DNA from: an uncultured Lachnospiraceae bacterium
Lineage (GTDB): Bacteria > Bacillota > Clostridia > Lachnospirales > Lachnospiraceae
Assembly (NCBI GenBank): GCA_947575805.1
Contig: CANPOY010000020.1
Span: forward strand, 1 to 51,534
Length of the DNA: 51,534 nt
Direction of reading: 5' to 3'
Part shown: positions 6,374-14,655 of the stretch, one piece after another
How the letters are laid out: each line of letters opens with the position of its first letter
Position numbering within the stretch: the stretch's first letter is position 1
Program-made: the position numbers and the translations under genes
Notes under the pieces: generated by a model
The model's input: the letters and a program-made list of their open reading frames with translations, nothing else
What the model was told of the DNA's origin: nothing
Databases searched by the model: none

Positions 6374-8884
6374 CTATGAGGACTCTTTATGCGTATTTTC
6401 CATATTCTGCCGCAGCCGATGTCTTCTTGTGAGCACCGTAATTCCCGCAAGTATGGCAATACTTGCCATTGTGACCGCGATACCCGCTGCAGCCCCCGCC
6501 GGGCGGTATTTCATCACGATTTCATATTCTCCCGCTTCCAGGTCAAAGGCCATGAGACAGCCTCCGAACAGCTCTCCCGATCTCTCCTCCCCGTTCATCC
6601 ATACTGTCCAGCCGTCCTCATAAGGTACCGACAGGATCAGCCGCCTTGGCTCCTCCAGCGTGATCCGGCCTGAAACGACGTCACTCTCCCACTGCACCTC
6701 TTCCAGGTGAGGCGATGCCAGCTTTGCCAGCACCTCTGCCAGCAGCTCTTCATTCATTTTATAAATATCCGCGGATATTTTCGGGGTTTCATCCTTCTCA
6801 TCCCCGTTTTTTAATGTGATCGTCTGCCCTGCTTCCAAATATCCAAGATAAAGAATACATCCCCGCTTCAGGTCGCCAAAAGTCTCCTCATCCCTGCTGC
6901 CGCCGATGCACGTGATCTTGGAGGTTCCCGACGCCGTTACCAATCCGTAATAAAAACCACCTTCTTTGGCCGTAAACTGCACGTTATCTCCTGAGACCAG
7001 CTTTTCCGCCGCCCGAAACAACTGCCCGGACAGTCCCAATTCCCGTACAATCCGGTTCTGCAGGCTCATGGGCTGGCTTTCATACCCCTCCGGTATGTCG
7101 AATCCTACCGGCGCCGTATACCCAAACGGCAGATCCGCATTACACTGATAAAGACAGATACCCCCGCTCTCGGCGACTTTTGTATACAGGCTGCAGTCAT
7201 AGGCCTCCGACTCTCCGAACATGTACTCCACATTCAGCAGAGCCGAGGTCAGCCCCGTGGCGCCGTCAAAGCCGTAATATACCTTACTGTGCCGCATTCC
7301 CAGCCTGTTGTACAGATCCATAACATCCGAATTCAGCGTGGAAGAAAATATGCTGGCCGAGGGGTAGCCCGCCAGTGTCGCATCATTTTTGGTCTTACGG
7401 GTAAACTTCTCCACCCGGTAAAAGCCCGGGCTCCTCTCCTGTGTCCACCGGTACAGCGCCTTGTAATCCTCCTGCTGATTCAGATAGGCTTCACGGTCAG
7501 TGGTGCCGATGCTGGTATCCCAGGTGTTGATGCAGCACTCTGTAAACACCACTGCCAGCGCCACAACACCCACTGCCCACCTGACGCTTTTCTTCTGCCT
7601 CGTCCTGTACAGATACAGAAGCACTGCATAAATGGTCACAAACACAAATGTCAAAAGCTTTACGCCCAGCTCAAAGTCCTCGTGATCCACAAATTTCTCA
7701 CAGAACATAAGGAACCCCACCGCAGTAAGATACCCGCAGAGAATCTGCCGGGCATCCGTCTCTTCCAGATGCCTGTATGCGTCATATGCCATGGTCAGCA
7801 CCAGAAAGACATAGAGAAAGGACTGTCTCGCCGGAAGAGAATCCGGATAGTTCAGGCCGTGCCAGATAAAATTCAGGACATTGGTGGAAAAGCTGATCAG
7901 CAGAAAAGCCGCCAGGCCCATCCTGCAGAACCTTTCCCGGATGGATATACGCCGGTTCATCAGATACATGGGAATCAGCATCAGCACCGCGCTGCCACAG
8001 TAGATATTCGGCCAATGATCCAGTCCCCGCTCCGTATAAACGCAGACACAGTGTCTTGCCAGCATATCCAGCACCGAAAAATAGGATTCCACCTTTTCGG
8101 GGAATGGTGCATTCCCGAAATCCGTCTGTAAAATGGCACAGACCTCCGGAATCAGCAGTACCGCCGCAAGCCCTCCCGCCAAGGCGGAAAACACCGCAAA
8201 ATATCCTATACTGCGCAGACGGTTTCTCCTCTCCGTTATCAGCAGCATCCCAAAATACAGCACCAGGAAAATGCAGATCATAATGGACAGATAGTAATTG
8301 GTAAAGATGGAGAACGCCAGCGTCAGACAGTACAGCCCCCACCGTCCTTCCTTAACCAGACGCTCCAGCCCCAACAGGATCAGGGGCAGCACCCAGATGC
8401 AGTCCAGCCACATAATATTGTAATTATAAGCCGCCATGAACCCTGAAAACGCATAGAACATGGAAAAGAGCAAAACTGCCCGATCCTTCGTCTCAAAATG
8501 CCTCTGAAAATACAGACATGCCGTCAGGCCGCATAGCCCGGTCTTAAAGACCACAAGATAGCTTAAGAATTCCACCTCATGCTCCACCGGGATCAGCAGC
8601 CCCAGAATATGAAAGGGGCTGGCCAGATAATAGACAAAAAGCGCCAGAAAATTAGAGCCAATGCCTGCGTAAAAAGAGAAATTAAGACCTTCTCCCCCTC
8701 TTATCCTGCGCATCAGTTCACTGAAAAACGGCATATACTGATGATACAGGTCACCGGAAAGAAAGCTCCTGTTTCCAAAGGGATAAATGCTTTTCACGAC
8801 AAAAAGGAGAAGCATGACCACCACCGGCAGCAAAAAGGCCAGCAGCAATACTGTATTTTCCTGCTTTATTTTATATTTTTTCAT
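6374..8884 (-). CDS. YfhO family membrane glycosyltransferase-like protein
   Basis: 836 residues with about 12-13 hydrophobic spans in the first two thirds, beginning LLLAFLLPVVVMLLLFVV. A soluble extracellular domain follows, and a last span (AAAGIAVTMASIAILAGI) lies near the C-terminus. The first loop (SGDLYHQYMPFFSEL, then FYAGIGSNFLAL) is the hallmark of YfhO proteins (PF09586), which have a GT-C-like topology. In Bacillus subtilis YfhO is implicated in sugar decoration of lipoteichoic acid from an undecaprenyl-phosphate donor. Here the acceptor is unknown. The start ATG 8884 has a GAGG site. It is transcribed alone with its own terminator. Confidence 0.88.
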   Translation of the reverse strand: MKKYKIKQENTVLLLAFLLPVVVMLLLFVVKSIYPFGNRSFLSGDLYHQYMPFFSELMRRIRGGEGLNFSFYAGIGSNFLALFVYYLASPFHILGLLIPVEHEVEFLSYLVVFKTGLCGLTACLYFQRHFETKDRAVLLFSMFYAFSGFMAAYNYNIMWLDCIWVLPLILLGLERLVKEGRWGLYCLTLAFSIFTNYYLSIMICIFLVLYFGMLLITERRNRLRSIGYFAVFSALAGGLAAVLLIPEVCAILQTDFGNAPFPEKVESYFSVLDMLARHCVCVYTERGLDHWPNIYCGSAVLMLIPMYLMNRRISIRERFCRMGLAAFLLISFSTNVLNFIWHGLNYPDSLPARQSFLYVFLVLTMAYDAYRHLEETDARQILCGYLTAVGFLMFCEKFVDHEDFELGVKLLTFVFVTIYAVLLYLYRTRQKKSVRWAVGVVALAVVFTECCINTWDTSIGTTDREAYLNQQEDYKALYRWTQERSPGFYRVEKFTRKTKNDATLAGYPSASIFSSTLNSDVMDLYNRLGMRHSKVYYGFDGATGLTSALLNVEYMFGESEAYDCSLYTKVAESGGICLYQCNADLPFGYTAPVGFDIPEGYESQPMSLQNRIVRELGLSGQLFRAAEKLVSGDNVQFTAKEGGFYYGLVTASGTSKITCIGGSRDEETFGDLKRGCILYLGYLEAGQTITLKNGDEKDETPKISADIYKMNEELLAEVLAKLASPHLEEVQWESDVVSGRITLEEPRRLILSVPYEDGWTVWMNGEERSGELFGGCLMAFDLEAGEYEIVMKYRPAGAAAGIAVTMASIAILAGITVLTRRHRLRQNMENTHKESS

Positions 8885-8941
8885 TCAGACAAGCCTCACA
8901 ACATATATTTAATGAAACAGCTTATTTCAGGAGATAAACGG

Positions 8942-9598
8942 ATGAAAATTGCGATTGCGGGAAAAAAGGGCGCCACAGAAAACTATGTGCGCTACGTGGC
9001 CTCGGCCGGCATGGAGCCGTCGGTCACCCTGAACCCCGGCGAACTCACAGGCTGTGATGCCCTGATTCTTCCCGGCGGAGGCGACATTACACCGGCCTTC
9101 TTCGGGGAGCGGAACCGGGCTTCCCACAACATTGATACGGAGTTGGACGTTCTGCAGTTCCAGGCCCTGGATCTGTTCCTCCGCAGCAGAAAGCCCATCC
9201 TCGGCATCTGCAAGGGAATGCAGATCATAAACGTCGGCCTGGGAGGGACTGTGATCCAGGATCTGCCCACCGCTGACCTTCATAAATATAATAACGGTGA
9301 TCGATACCACGCCACCGTCATCGAAAAAGATTCCTGGCTGTACTCCCTGTGCGGTGAAAAAGCCACCGTCAACAGCGCCCATCACCAGTCCATCGGCAGA
9401 CCCGGGCGCGGCCTGCAGGTCATACAGTACTGTCCTGATGATCTCTGCCCCGAAGCCATCACTCATAAAAGCCTTCCCATCCTGGGAGTACAATGGCATC
9501 CCGAACGCCTTGATTCCGGAAAGGCTACCCTTTCCGGCGAAGCCGTGCTTTGCTTTTTTGCTTCCTTGACTGGGCGGCAATGTCAAAGAGAGCCTTGA
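8942..9598 (+). CDS. Class I glutamine amidotransferase-like peptidase C26 (gamma-glutamyl-GABA hydrolase family)
   Basis: 218 residues from ATG 8942, preceded by CAGGAG. A longer open frame upstream lies antisense to yfhO and is not used. The nucleophile elbow is GICKGMQ (catalytic Cys), and the catalytic His-Glu pair is in GVQWHPE. LILPGGGDITPAFF is the typical PuuD-type loop. These enzymes hydrolyse gamma-glutamyl amides such as gamma-glutamyl-GABA. At 218 residues it is slightly shorter than typical PuuD (about 250). Its last 74 bases overlap the 3' end of the convergent DUF2974 gene. Confidence 0.88.
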   Translation: MKIAIAGKKGATENYVRYVASAGMEPSVTLNPGELTGCDALILPGGGDITPAFFGERNRASHNIDTELDVLQFQALDLFLRSRKPILGICKGMQIINVGLGGTVIQDLPTADLHKYNNGDRYHATVIEKDSWLYSLCGEKATVNSAHHQSIGRPGRGLQVIQYCPDDLCPEAITHKSLPILGVQWHPERLDSGKATLSGEAVLCFFASLTGRQCQREP

Positions 9599-10640
9599 TG
9601 ACTGTCCGTAATATCTTAGCCGTGTCGTCGTCGATCTCCTTCAGCGCGGTCACAATCCCATTCATACTCCGCTTCCACTCCGCAGTCATATCTATGAGAT
9701 TGTCTGCCTGGGAGGCGGACACCACCTGAAACAGCGTATCCACAAAGATCCTGAGCTGCTCCTCGCTTAAGGAGAGGATCCATGTATTCAGCGTGTTGTC
9801 CATCTTCTTCCTGCGCTCATAAATATCATTGACCGCTTTCAGGTGATCCCCCTCCACCAGCCAGGTATAAGGGTCATGCTGCATCAGCCCCAGAGACTTA
9901 CTCTCCACCACCCTGAAGTGCATGTCGGATTCAAACAGCATCCCTACCAGAGACGAATGAGGCAGGATCTTCACCACTCTGTCCCTGATTCTTTCATAAT
10001 GGCAGGCCTCCAGCACCTCAGGACGAAAGCCCGGCCCATCCAGATTGTAGATCTTTAAGATCCTCTCCTGTACCTCCGGTGCACAGCACATGGCACTGTA
10101 TACGGCCAGGTTTCCACCCTTGGAATGCCCTCCCATATAGAAGGGACCCGTAATCCTGTCCGCCACGGCGTTCAGATACTCCACGCTGTACTCCTGCCCG
10201 GGTACCGGCGAGCGAAATGCCATGTTAAAGTCTTCCTTCCAGCCCACAATGGTCTCATCCGTCCCCCGGTATGCCACATAGACGGTCCCGTCATTGAGGA
10301 TATAAGTCACTGCGGAAAACTGGGTCTCCGACTTCTCGTCAATCTCATTGACATAATAATTCAGCAGCAGGTCGTTGAATCTTTTACCTGCCAGCATTCC
10401 CTCAATCAGTGCCCGGTTGACCTCCTCAAAGCGCACGTCCGCAAACAGCTTTTCGTATTTCGGGCTCTCCTTTAAGCTTTGCAGCGTAACAAAGGGAAGC
10501 TCCTCACTGACCTCCGGCACCATTCCCTCGAATTTCAGATAAGACAGCTGGCAGAGAGCCAGACTGTCAATTTCCGTCATCGCCTTTTCCTGAAAAGTGT
10601 ATTTTCCGTAGTCCCTGATATAACTCAGCACTGTTCCCAT
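9525..10640 (-). CDS. DUF2974 (Mbeg1-like) alpha/beta hydrolase
   Basis: 371 residues. The lipase-type nucleophile elbow GGHSKGGNLA is near residue 165, preceded by VYVAYRGTDETIVGWKEDF, the typical start of the Mbeg1-like/DUF2974 domain (PF11187). The Asp and His that would complete the triad are in the following 100 residues (NLDGPGF and a later His). No signal peptide, so it is probably cytosolic. The C-terminus is very basic (KQKSKARLRRKG). It starts 14 bases after citrate synthase and is co-oriented with it. The 3' end overlaps the convergent C26 gene by 74 bases. Confidence 0.82.
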   Translation of the reverse strand: MGTVLSYIRDYGKYTFQEKAMTEIDSLALCQLSYLKFEGMVPEVSEELPFVTLQSLKESPKYEKLFADVRFEEVNRALIEGMLAGKRFNDLLLNYYVNEIDEKSETQFSAVTYILNDGTVYVAYRGTDETIVGWKEDFNMAFRSPVPGQEYSVEYLNAVADRITGPFYMGGHSKGGNLAVYSAMCCAPEVQERILKIYNLDGPGFRPEVLEACHYERIRDRVVKILPHSSLVGMLFESDMHFRVVESKSLGLMQHDPYTWLVEGDHLKAVNDIYERRKKMDNTLNTWILSLSEEQLRIFVDTLFQVVSASQADNLIDMTAEWKRSMNGIVTALKEIDDDTAKILRTVIKALFDIAAQSRKQKSKARLRRKG

Positions 10641-10654
10641 AGAAATAACCTGCC

Positions 10655-12001
10655 TTACCTGTCCTCTATCCCCACATATTCCCTTCTGTCCATCACACTC
10701 TTATAAGCAGGACGGATAATCTTATCCATATTGATCAGCTCTTCGATTCTGTGAGCGCTCCAGCCCACGATCCTGGCAACGGCAAATATCGGGGTATACA
10801 TTTCCAGCGGAATTTCCAGCATACTGTACACAAATCCGCTGTAAAAATCCACATTGGCACTAACGCCCTTATAAATATGTGCCTTCTCCGCAATCACCTC
10901 CGGCGCAATACGCTCAATCATGGAATACAGGGCAAAATCCTTATTGCGTCCCTTTTCCTCCGCCAGCTTCTGCACAAAGCCCTTGAACACCTGGGCTCTG
11001 GGGTCGGAAAGGGAATATACCGCATGGCCCATACCATAAATCAGCCCCTTGCGGTCGAAAGCTTCCCTGCCCAGAATCTTCTTCAGATAATTCCTTACCT
11101 CGTCCTCATCCTCCCAATCGGACACATTCTTTTCGATGTCCCGCATCATCTCCACTACTTTGATATTGGCGCCGCCGTGCTTGGGCCCCTTCAGGGAAGA
11201 AAGCGCCGCCGCAACCACGGAGTAGGTGTCGGAACCCGAGGACGTCACCACGCGGGTGGTGAAGGTGGAATTGTTTCCGCCGCCGTGCTCCATATGCAGC
11301 ACCAGCGCAACATCCAGCACCCTTGCCTCCAGATCCGTGTATTTCCTGTCCGGGCGCAGCATCATCAGCAGATTCTCCGCCGTACAGATCTTTTTGGAGG
11401 GACGATGTATATACATGCTTTCATCATTCTGATAGTGGTTATAAGCATGATACCCATATACTGCCAGCATGGGGAACACCCCGATCAGCGCCATGCACTG
11501 CCGCAGCACATTCTCAATAGAGGTATCACTGCAGTTCTTATCATAGGAGGCAAGCGTCAATACACTCCTTGTCAGAGAATTCATAATGTCGCTGCTGGGC
11601 GCCTTCATAATGACATCCCTTGTAAAATTGGTAGGCAGCGTCCTGTAGGATGCGAGAATCTCCCGGAATTCCTTCATCTGCTGCGCGCTGGGCAGTTCCC
11701 CGAACAAAAGAAGATAGGATACCTCCTCAAAGCCGGCATGCTTTCCCATAAATCCCTTGACCAGCTCGATACAGTCATAACCGCGGTACCACAGCTTTCC
11801 TTCACAGGGCGTCTTCACCCCGTCCACCATCTTAAAGGACTCGATTTTGGAAATATTGGTCAACCCGGTGACAACACCGTTTCCGTTCTTGTCCCGCAGC
11901 CCTCGCTGCACTTCGTACTGCTCGAACATCTGCGGCTCCAGTCTGTCAGCCTCCCTGCACAATGCCGCGTATTCATTTAAATATAATTCACTCTTCTTCA
12001 A
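10655..12001 (-). CDS. gltA: Citrate synthase
   Basis: 448 residues of the citrate/2-methylcitrate synthase fold. The conserved acetyl-CoA/oxaloacetate residues are in LHMEHGGGNNSTF, LKGPKHGGAN and GMGHAVYSLSDPRA. The start codon is TTG at 11999-12001, because CGGAGGT lies 8 bases before it. An ATG 5 bases upstream opens only a 6-codon frame (MFIEEE) that overlaps the start. It makes citrate from oxaloacetate and acetyl-CoA, in anaerobes usually as the start of an oxidative branch toward 2-oxoglutarate and glutamate. It is 23 bases downstream of an unknown gene that follows rhaD, an unusual neighbourhood. No aconitase or isocitrate dehydrogenase lies nearby. Confidence 0.93.
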   Translation of the reverse strand: MKKSELYLNEYAALCREADRLEPQMFEQYEVQRGLRDKNGNGVVTGLTNISKIESFKMVDGVKTPCEGKLWYRGYDCIELVKGFMGKHAGFEEVSYLLLFGELPSAQQMKEFREILASYRTLPTNFTRDVIMKAPSSDIMNSLTRSVLTLASYDKNCSDTSIENVLRQCMALIGVFPMLAVYGYHAYNHYQNDESMYIHRPSKKICTAENLLMMLRPDRKYTDLEARVLDVALVLHMEHGGGNNSTFTTRVVTSSGSDTYSVVAAALSSLKGPKHGGANIKVVEMMRDIEKNVSDWEDEDEVRNYLKKILGREAFDRKGLIYGMGHAVYSLSDPRAQVFKGFVQKLAEEKGRNKDFALYSMIERIAPEVIAEKAHIYKGVSANVDFYSGFVYSMLEIPLEMYTPIFAVARIVGWSAHRIEELINMDKIIRPAYKSVMDRREYVGIEDR

Positions 12002-12024
12002 TAAACATACCTCCGTTTTTCATC

Positions 12025-12501
12025 TTATTCTATTGTTCCAATGAAATGCTTCTCCACCAGCTCCCTGCGCTGCTGTTCCAAAAGAATCAGGCTCAGATCC
12101 TCCGGCTCCTTCAGGTCGAACCTGGATCTGATAAACCGTTCCATACTCCTCTCGATACTGGTGAGCACATTCCGGCTGGTAACCTTTTTTGCGCTGTCCT
12201 CACAGGGAGTAAAGGTAAATACAATGTCCCAGTTCCCCAGAACATCGTGATGGTTCTTCCCGGCATCATTGCGCTGGGCCACCGTGGTGACATTGATACC
12301 CGTCAGGTCAATCCCCATAGGGCATTCCTCCAGCCAGCGGTAGCCGGTGACAAAACGCAGCACTCCGCGGAACATTCCCCACAGGACTTCCCTTGCCCTG
12401 TCCTCCACCCCGTCACAGTGGAGGTCAATCGCTTCCATATACCAGTTATACTCAAACTCGGGATCTATCTTCCCTTTTTCATTACTGATTCCCTCAAACA
12501 T
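12025..12501 (-). CDS. Conserved protein of unknown function in the rhamnose gene run
   Basis: 158 residues from ATG 12501 with an AAGGGGGAA site; an alternative TTG at 12522 would overlap rhaD. The protein is soluble, mixed alpha/beta, with no signal peptide. The visible central stretch includes MGIDLTGINVTTVAQRND and NHHDVLGNWDIVFTF, and the C-terminal third is a charged helix (LSLILLEQQRRELVEKHF). I do not recognise a family. The tight spacing (13 bases after rhaD, 23 before citrate synthase) suggests cotranscription. It does not resemble RhaM mutarotase. Confidence 0.7.
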   Translation of the reverse strand: MFEGISNEKGKIDPEFEYNWYMEAIDLHCDGVEDRAREVLWGMFRGVLRFVTGYRWLEECPMGIDLTGINVTTVAQRNDAGKNHHDVLGNWDIVFTFTPCEDSAKKVTSRNVLTSIERSMERFIRSRFDLKEPEDLSLILLEQQRRELVEKHFIGTIE

Positions 12502-12514
12502 TTTCCGTTCCCCC

Positions 12515-13375
12515 TTATACAAATAATTCCTCGTCAGATCTATAATTCAATATATCTTCGTTGAGAGTCACTCCAAATTCCCTGCCGATGTCTCTGAGAT
12601 TATCGTCGGTAATACACTGTCTGGTCTTCCTGCCGCCGTTTGCCGACAAGGTAATGCAGGCGATCTGGGAAGCCTTCTCGATAGTGTGCATCAGGCCGAA
12701 AGCGGTATCAAAGTCCGGGCCGGATACAAAGAGGCCATGGAAAGCCCAGACTGCCGCGTCATATTTCTCCATCTCTGCGCAGGTCGCCTTTGCTATCTCC
12801 GCTCCCCCGGGCACCATCCAGGGTACTACTCCCACTCCGCCGGGGAACACGACGCAGCATTCTGTCTCGCTCTTCCACAGCAGCCGGGTAAACGCCTCCG
12901 CAGAAAGGGGCAGTATGTAGCTGAGAGACACCAAATAAGGCGGATGGGCGTGATAAATCACACGGGTGGCTCCGCCAGTGGCCCGTTTCTTCACGGAATG
13001 ATTCATAAAATGACTGGGAAATTCACTGGTAGGCTTCCCGCCGTTTTCCAGCCCCCATACAATGCGCCAGGAATCCCCCTCCTCGTTGATTTCCACAATG
13101 CAGATATTATCCTGGGGCTCCAGCTCCACATTTCTCAGGTACTTTCCGCTGCCGGAGGCAATAAAGTATTCCCCCTTGAGATTCGCCGCCCGGACTCCCA
13201 TGGACACCCATTCTCCTGGCTGCTCCCGGAAAAAGGGACGGCACTGCACCACCTCTTCCTCCCGCATGCGATAGGTCAGATTCCCGCCGTTTCTTTCATG
13301 CCATCCCATAGCCACACCGTCAGAACACATGCGTATGTAATCTTTTATCACCTTTATGTCTTCGATGCTATACAT
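12515..13375 (-). CDS. rhaD: Rhamnulose-1-phosphate aldolase
   Basis: 286 residues of the class II aldolase fold. It cleaves L-rhamnulose 1-phosphate to dihydroxyacetone phosphate and L-lactaldehyde. The zinc ligands are visible as HAHPP (near residue 140) and FHGLFVSG (near 210). The phosphate-binding GGNLT and SGSGKY loops are near the N-terminus, and PSHFMNH carries the catalytic-side residues. ATG 13375 is chosen because AAGGGGGG lies 7 bases before it; an earlier GTG has no ribosome site. It follows rhaA by 18 bases. Confidence 0.93.
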   Translation of the reverse strand: MYSIEDIKVIKDYIRMCSDGVAMGWHERNGGNLTYRMREEEVVQCRPFFREQPGEWVSMGVRAANLKGEYFIASGSGKYLRNVELEPQDNICIVEINEEGDSWRIVWGLENGGKPTSEFPSHFMNHSVKKRATGGATRVIYHAHPPYLVSLSYILPLSAEAFTRLLWKSETECCVVFPGGVGVVPWMVPGGAEIAKATCAEMEKYDAAVWAFHGLFVSGPDFDTAFGLMHTIEKASQIACITLSANGGRKTRQCITDDNLRDIGREFGVTLNEDILNYRSDEELFV

Positions 13376-13393
13376 TCTCCATCCCCCCTTCAC

Positions 13394-14641
13394 TTATCTT
13401 TTTAAGAGGACCTCGTCCTCGTACTCTTTGACCTCTGCAAAGAACTCCCTGTCCCCCGGAATTCCCTGGCGCTTACAGTATTCCTCCCAGATGTCTCCTA
13501 ACGGCAGCAGCTTCACCGCCTCCTGTTCCACCATCAGCCGGGTAAAACCCGCCTCGTCCTGCAGCCGCTTCAGCCGCTCGTCAGGAGTACAAAGCGCCGC
13601 CAGCAGTGCCTTCTGCCAGCTGCGGAAGCCCATGGCCCAGGCAGATATACGGTTGATGCTGGCGTCAAAATAGTCCAGCGCCATATAAACCCTCTCCAGG
13701 CCGTCACAGCGCACGATCTCCTTTGCCATCTCCCTGGTCTCATCATCGAAGAGCACCACATGGTCGCTGTCCCAGCGGATCGGCCTGGTAATGTGCAGCG
13801 CAATTTCCGGGAAAAAGCAGAGCAGAGCAGGAATCTTATCGGACACCGTCTCCGTCGGATGATAATGGCCGTTATCCATCAAAGGCAGGCAGCCCTCATG
13901 AGTGGCCGCAAAGCTTAAGGTAAACTCCGCGCTCCCCGTGGTGTACGCCTCCACACCGATGCCGAAGACTTTGGATTCCACACAGGGCTTCACCTTGCTC
14001 CGGTCAAAGGGCTCGGAAAGAATCTGCTCTATGGAATCCCTGTATCGCATCCTGGGACCCATGCGGTCCGCGGGAATATCCTTAAAGCCGTCCCCCGTCC
14101 AGATATTCATCACGCAGGGAACTCCGGTCTCCTCTGCAAAATACTGGGCAATACGGATACATGCCTTGCCGTGGTTAATCCAGAAGTCCCTGATCTCCCT
14201 GTCGGGACTGCTCAGCGTCAGACCGTCCTTCACCTTGGGATGGGAGAAAAACGTCGGATTGAAATCAATCCCCATCCCCCGTTCCCGGGCAAAATCCACC
14301 CACTTTCTATAATGTTTTGGCTCCAGCCGATCTCTGTCAGCAAACTCCCCCGGTTCAAAAACTGCATAAGAAGCATGCAGATTAAGTTTTTTCTTTCCGG
14401 GCATCAGGCTTAATGCCTGATCCATGTCCTGCATCAGCTGTTCCGGCGTCTTCGCCTTTCCGGGATAATTGCCCGTAGTCTGAATGCCTCCCGTCAACGG
14501 GCCGTCATGATCAAAGCCGGTCACGTCATCTCCCTGCCAGCAGTGCAGGGAAACGGGAATTCCTGCCAGCTTTTCCATGGCCGCCTCCACATCCACTCCC
14601 CAGGAATCATAAATCTCCTTCGCCGATTCAAATCTTGTCAT
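13394..14641 (-). CDS. rhaA: L-rhamnose isomerase
   Basis: 415 residues, the usual length. It interconverts L-rhamnose and L-rhamnulose. Metal-site features of the family are visible: CVESKVFGIGVEAYTTGSAEF-type strand, DNGHYHPTETV, and the IRWDSDHV segment. Start ATG 14641 has GAGGAGATGG upstream. It lies 14 bases after rhaB and 18 before rhaD, giving the order rhaB-rhaA-rhaD, so one message should supply the whole path from rhamnose to DHAP and lactaldehyde. Confidence 0.95.
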   Translation of the reverse strand: MTRFESAKEIYDSWGVDVEAAMEKLAGIPVSLHCWQGDDVTGFDHDGPLTGGIQTTGNYPGKAKTPEQLMQDMDQALSLMPGKKKLNLHASYAVFEPGEFADRDRLEPKHYRKWVDFARERGMGIDFNPTFFSHPKVKDGLTLSSPDREIRDFWINHGKACIRIAQYFAEETGVPCVMNIWTGDGFKDIPADRMGPRMRYRDSIEQILSEPFDRSKVKPCVESKVFGIGVEAYTTGSAEFTLSFAATHEGCLPLMDNGHYHPTETVSDKIPALLCFFPEIALHITRPIRWDSDHVVLFDDETREMAKEIVRCDGLERVYMALDYFDASINRISAWAMGFRSWQKALLAALCTPDERLKRLQDEAGFTRLMVEQEAVKLLPLGDIWEEYCKRQGIPGDREFFAEVKEYEDEVLLKR

Positions 14642-14655
14642 ACACCATCTCCTCT

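Noticed and set aside
8579..8941. N-terminal extension of the C26 amidotransferase frame
   Set aside because: It lies antisense to the yfhO coding region and the family homology begins at ATG 8942, which has its own ribosome site.
10751..11980. A 409-codon plus-strand frame antisense to citrate synthase
   Set aside because: Citrate synthase motifs are unmistakable on the minus strand; the antisense product resembles no family.
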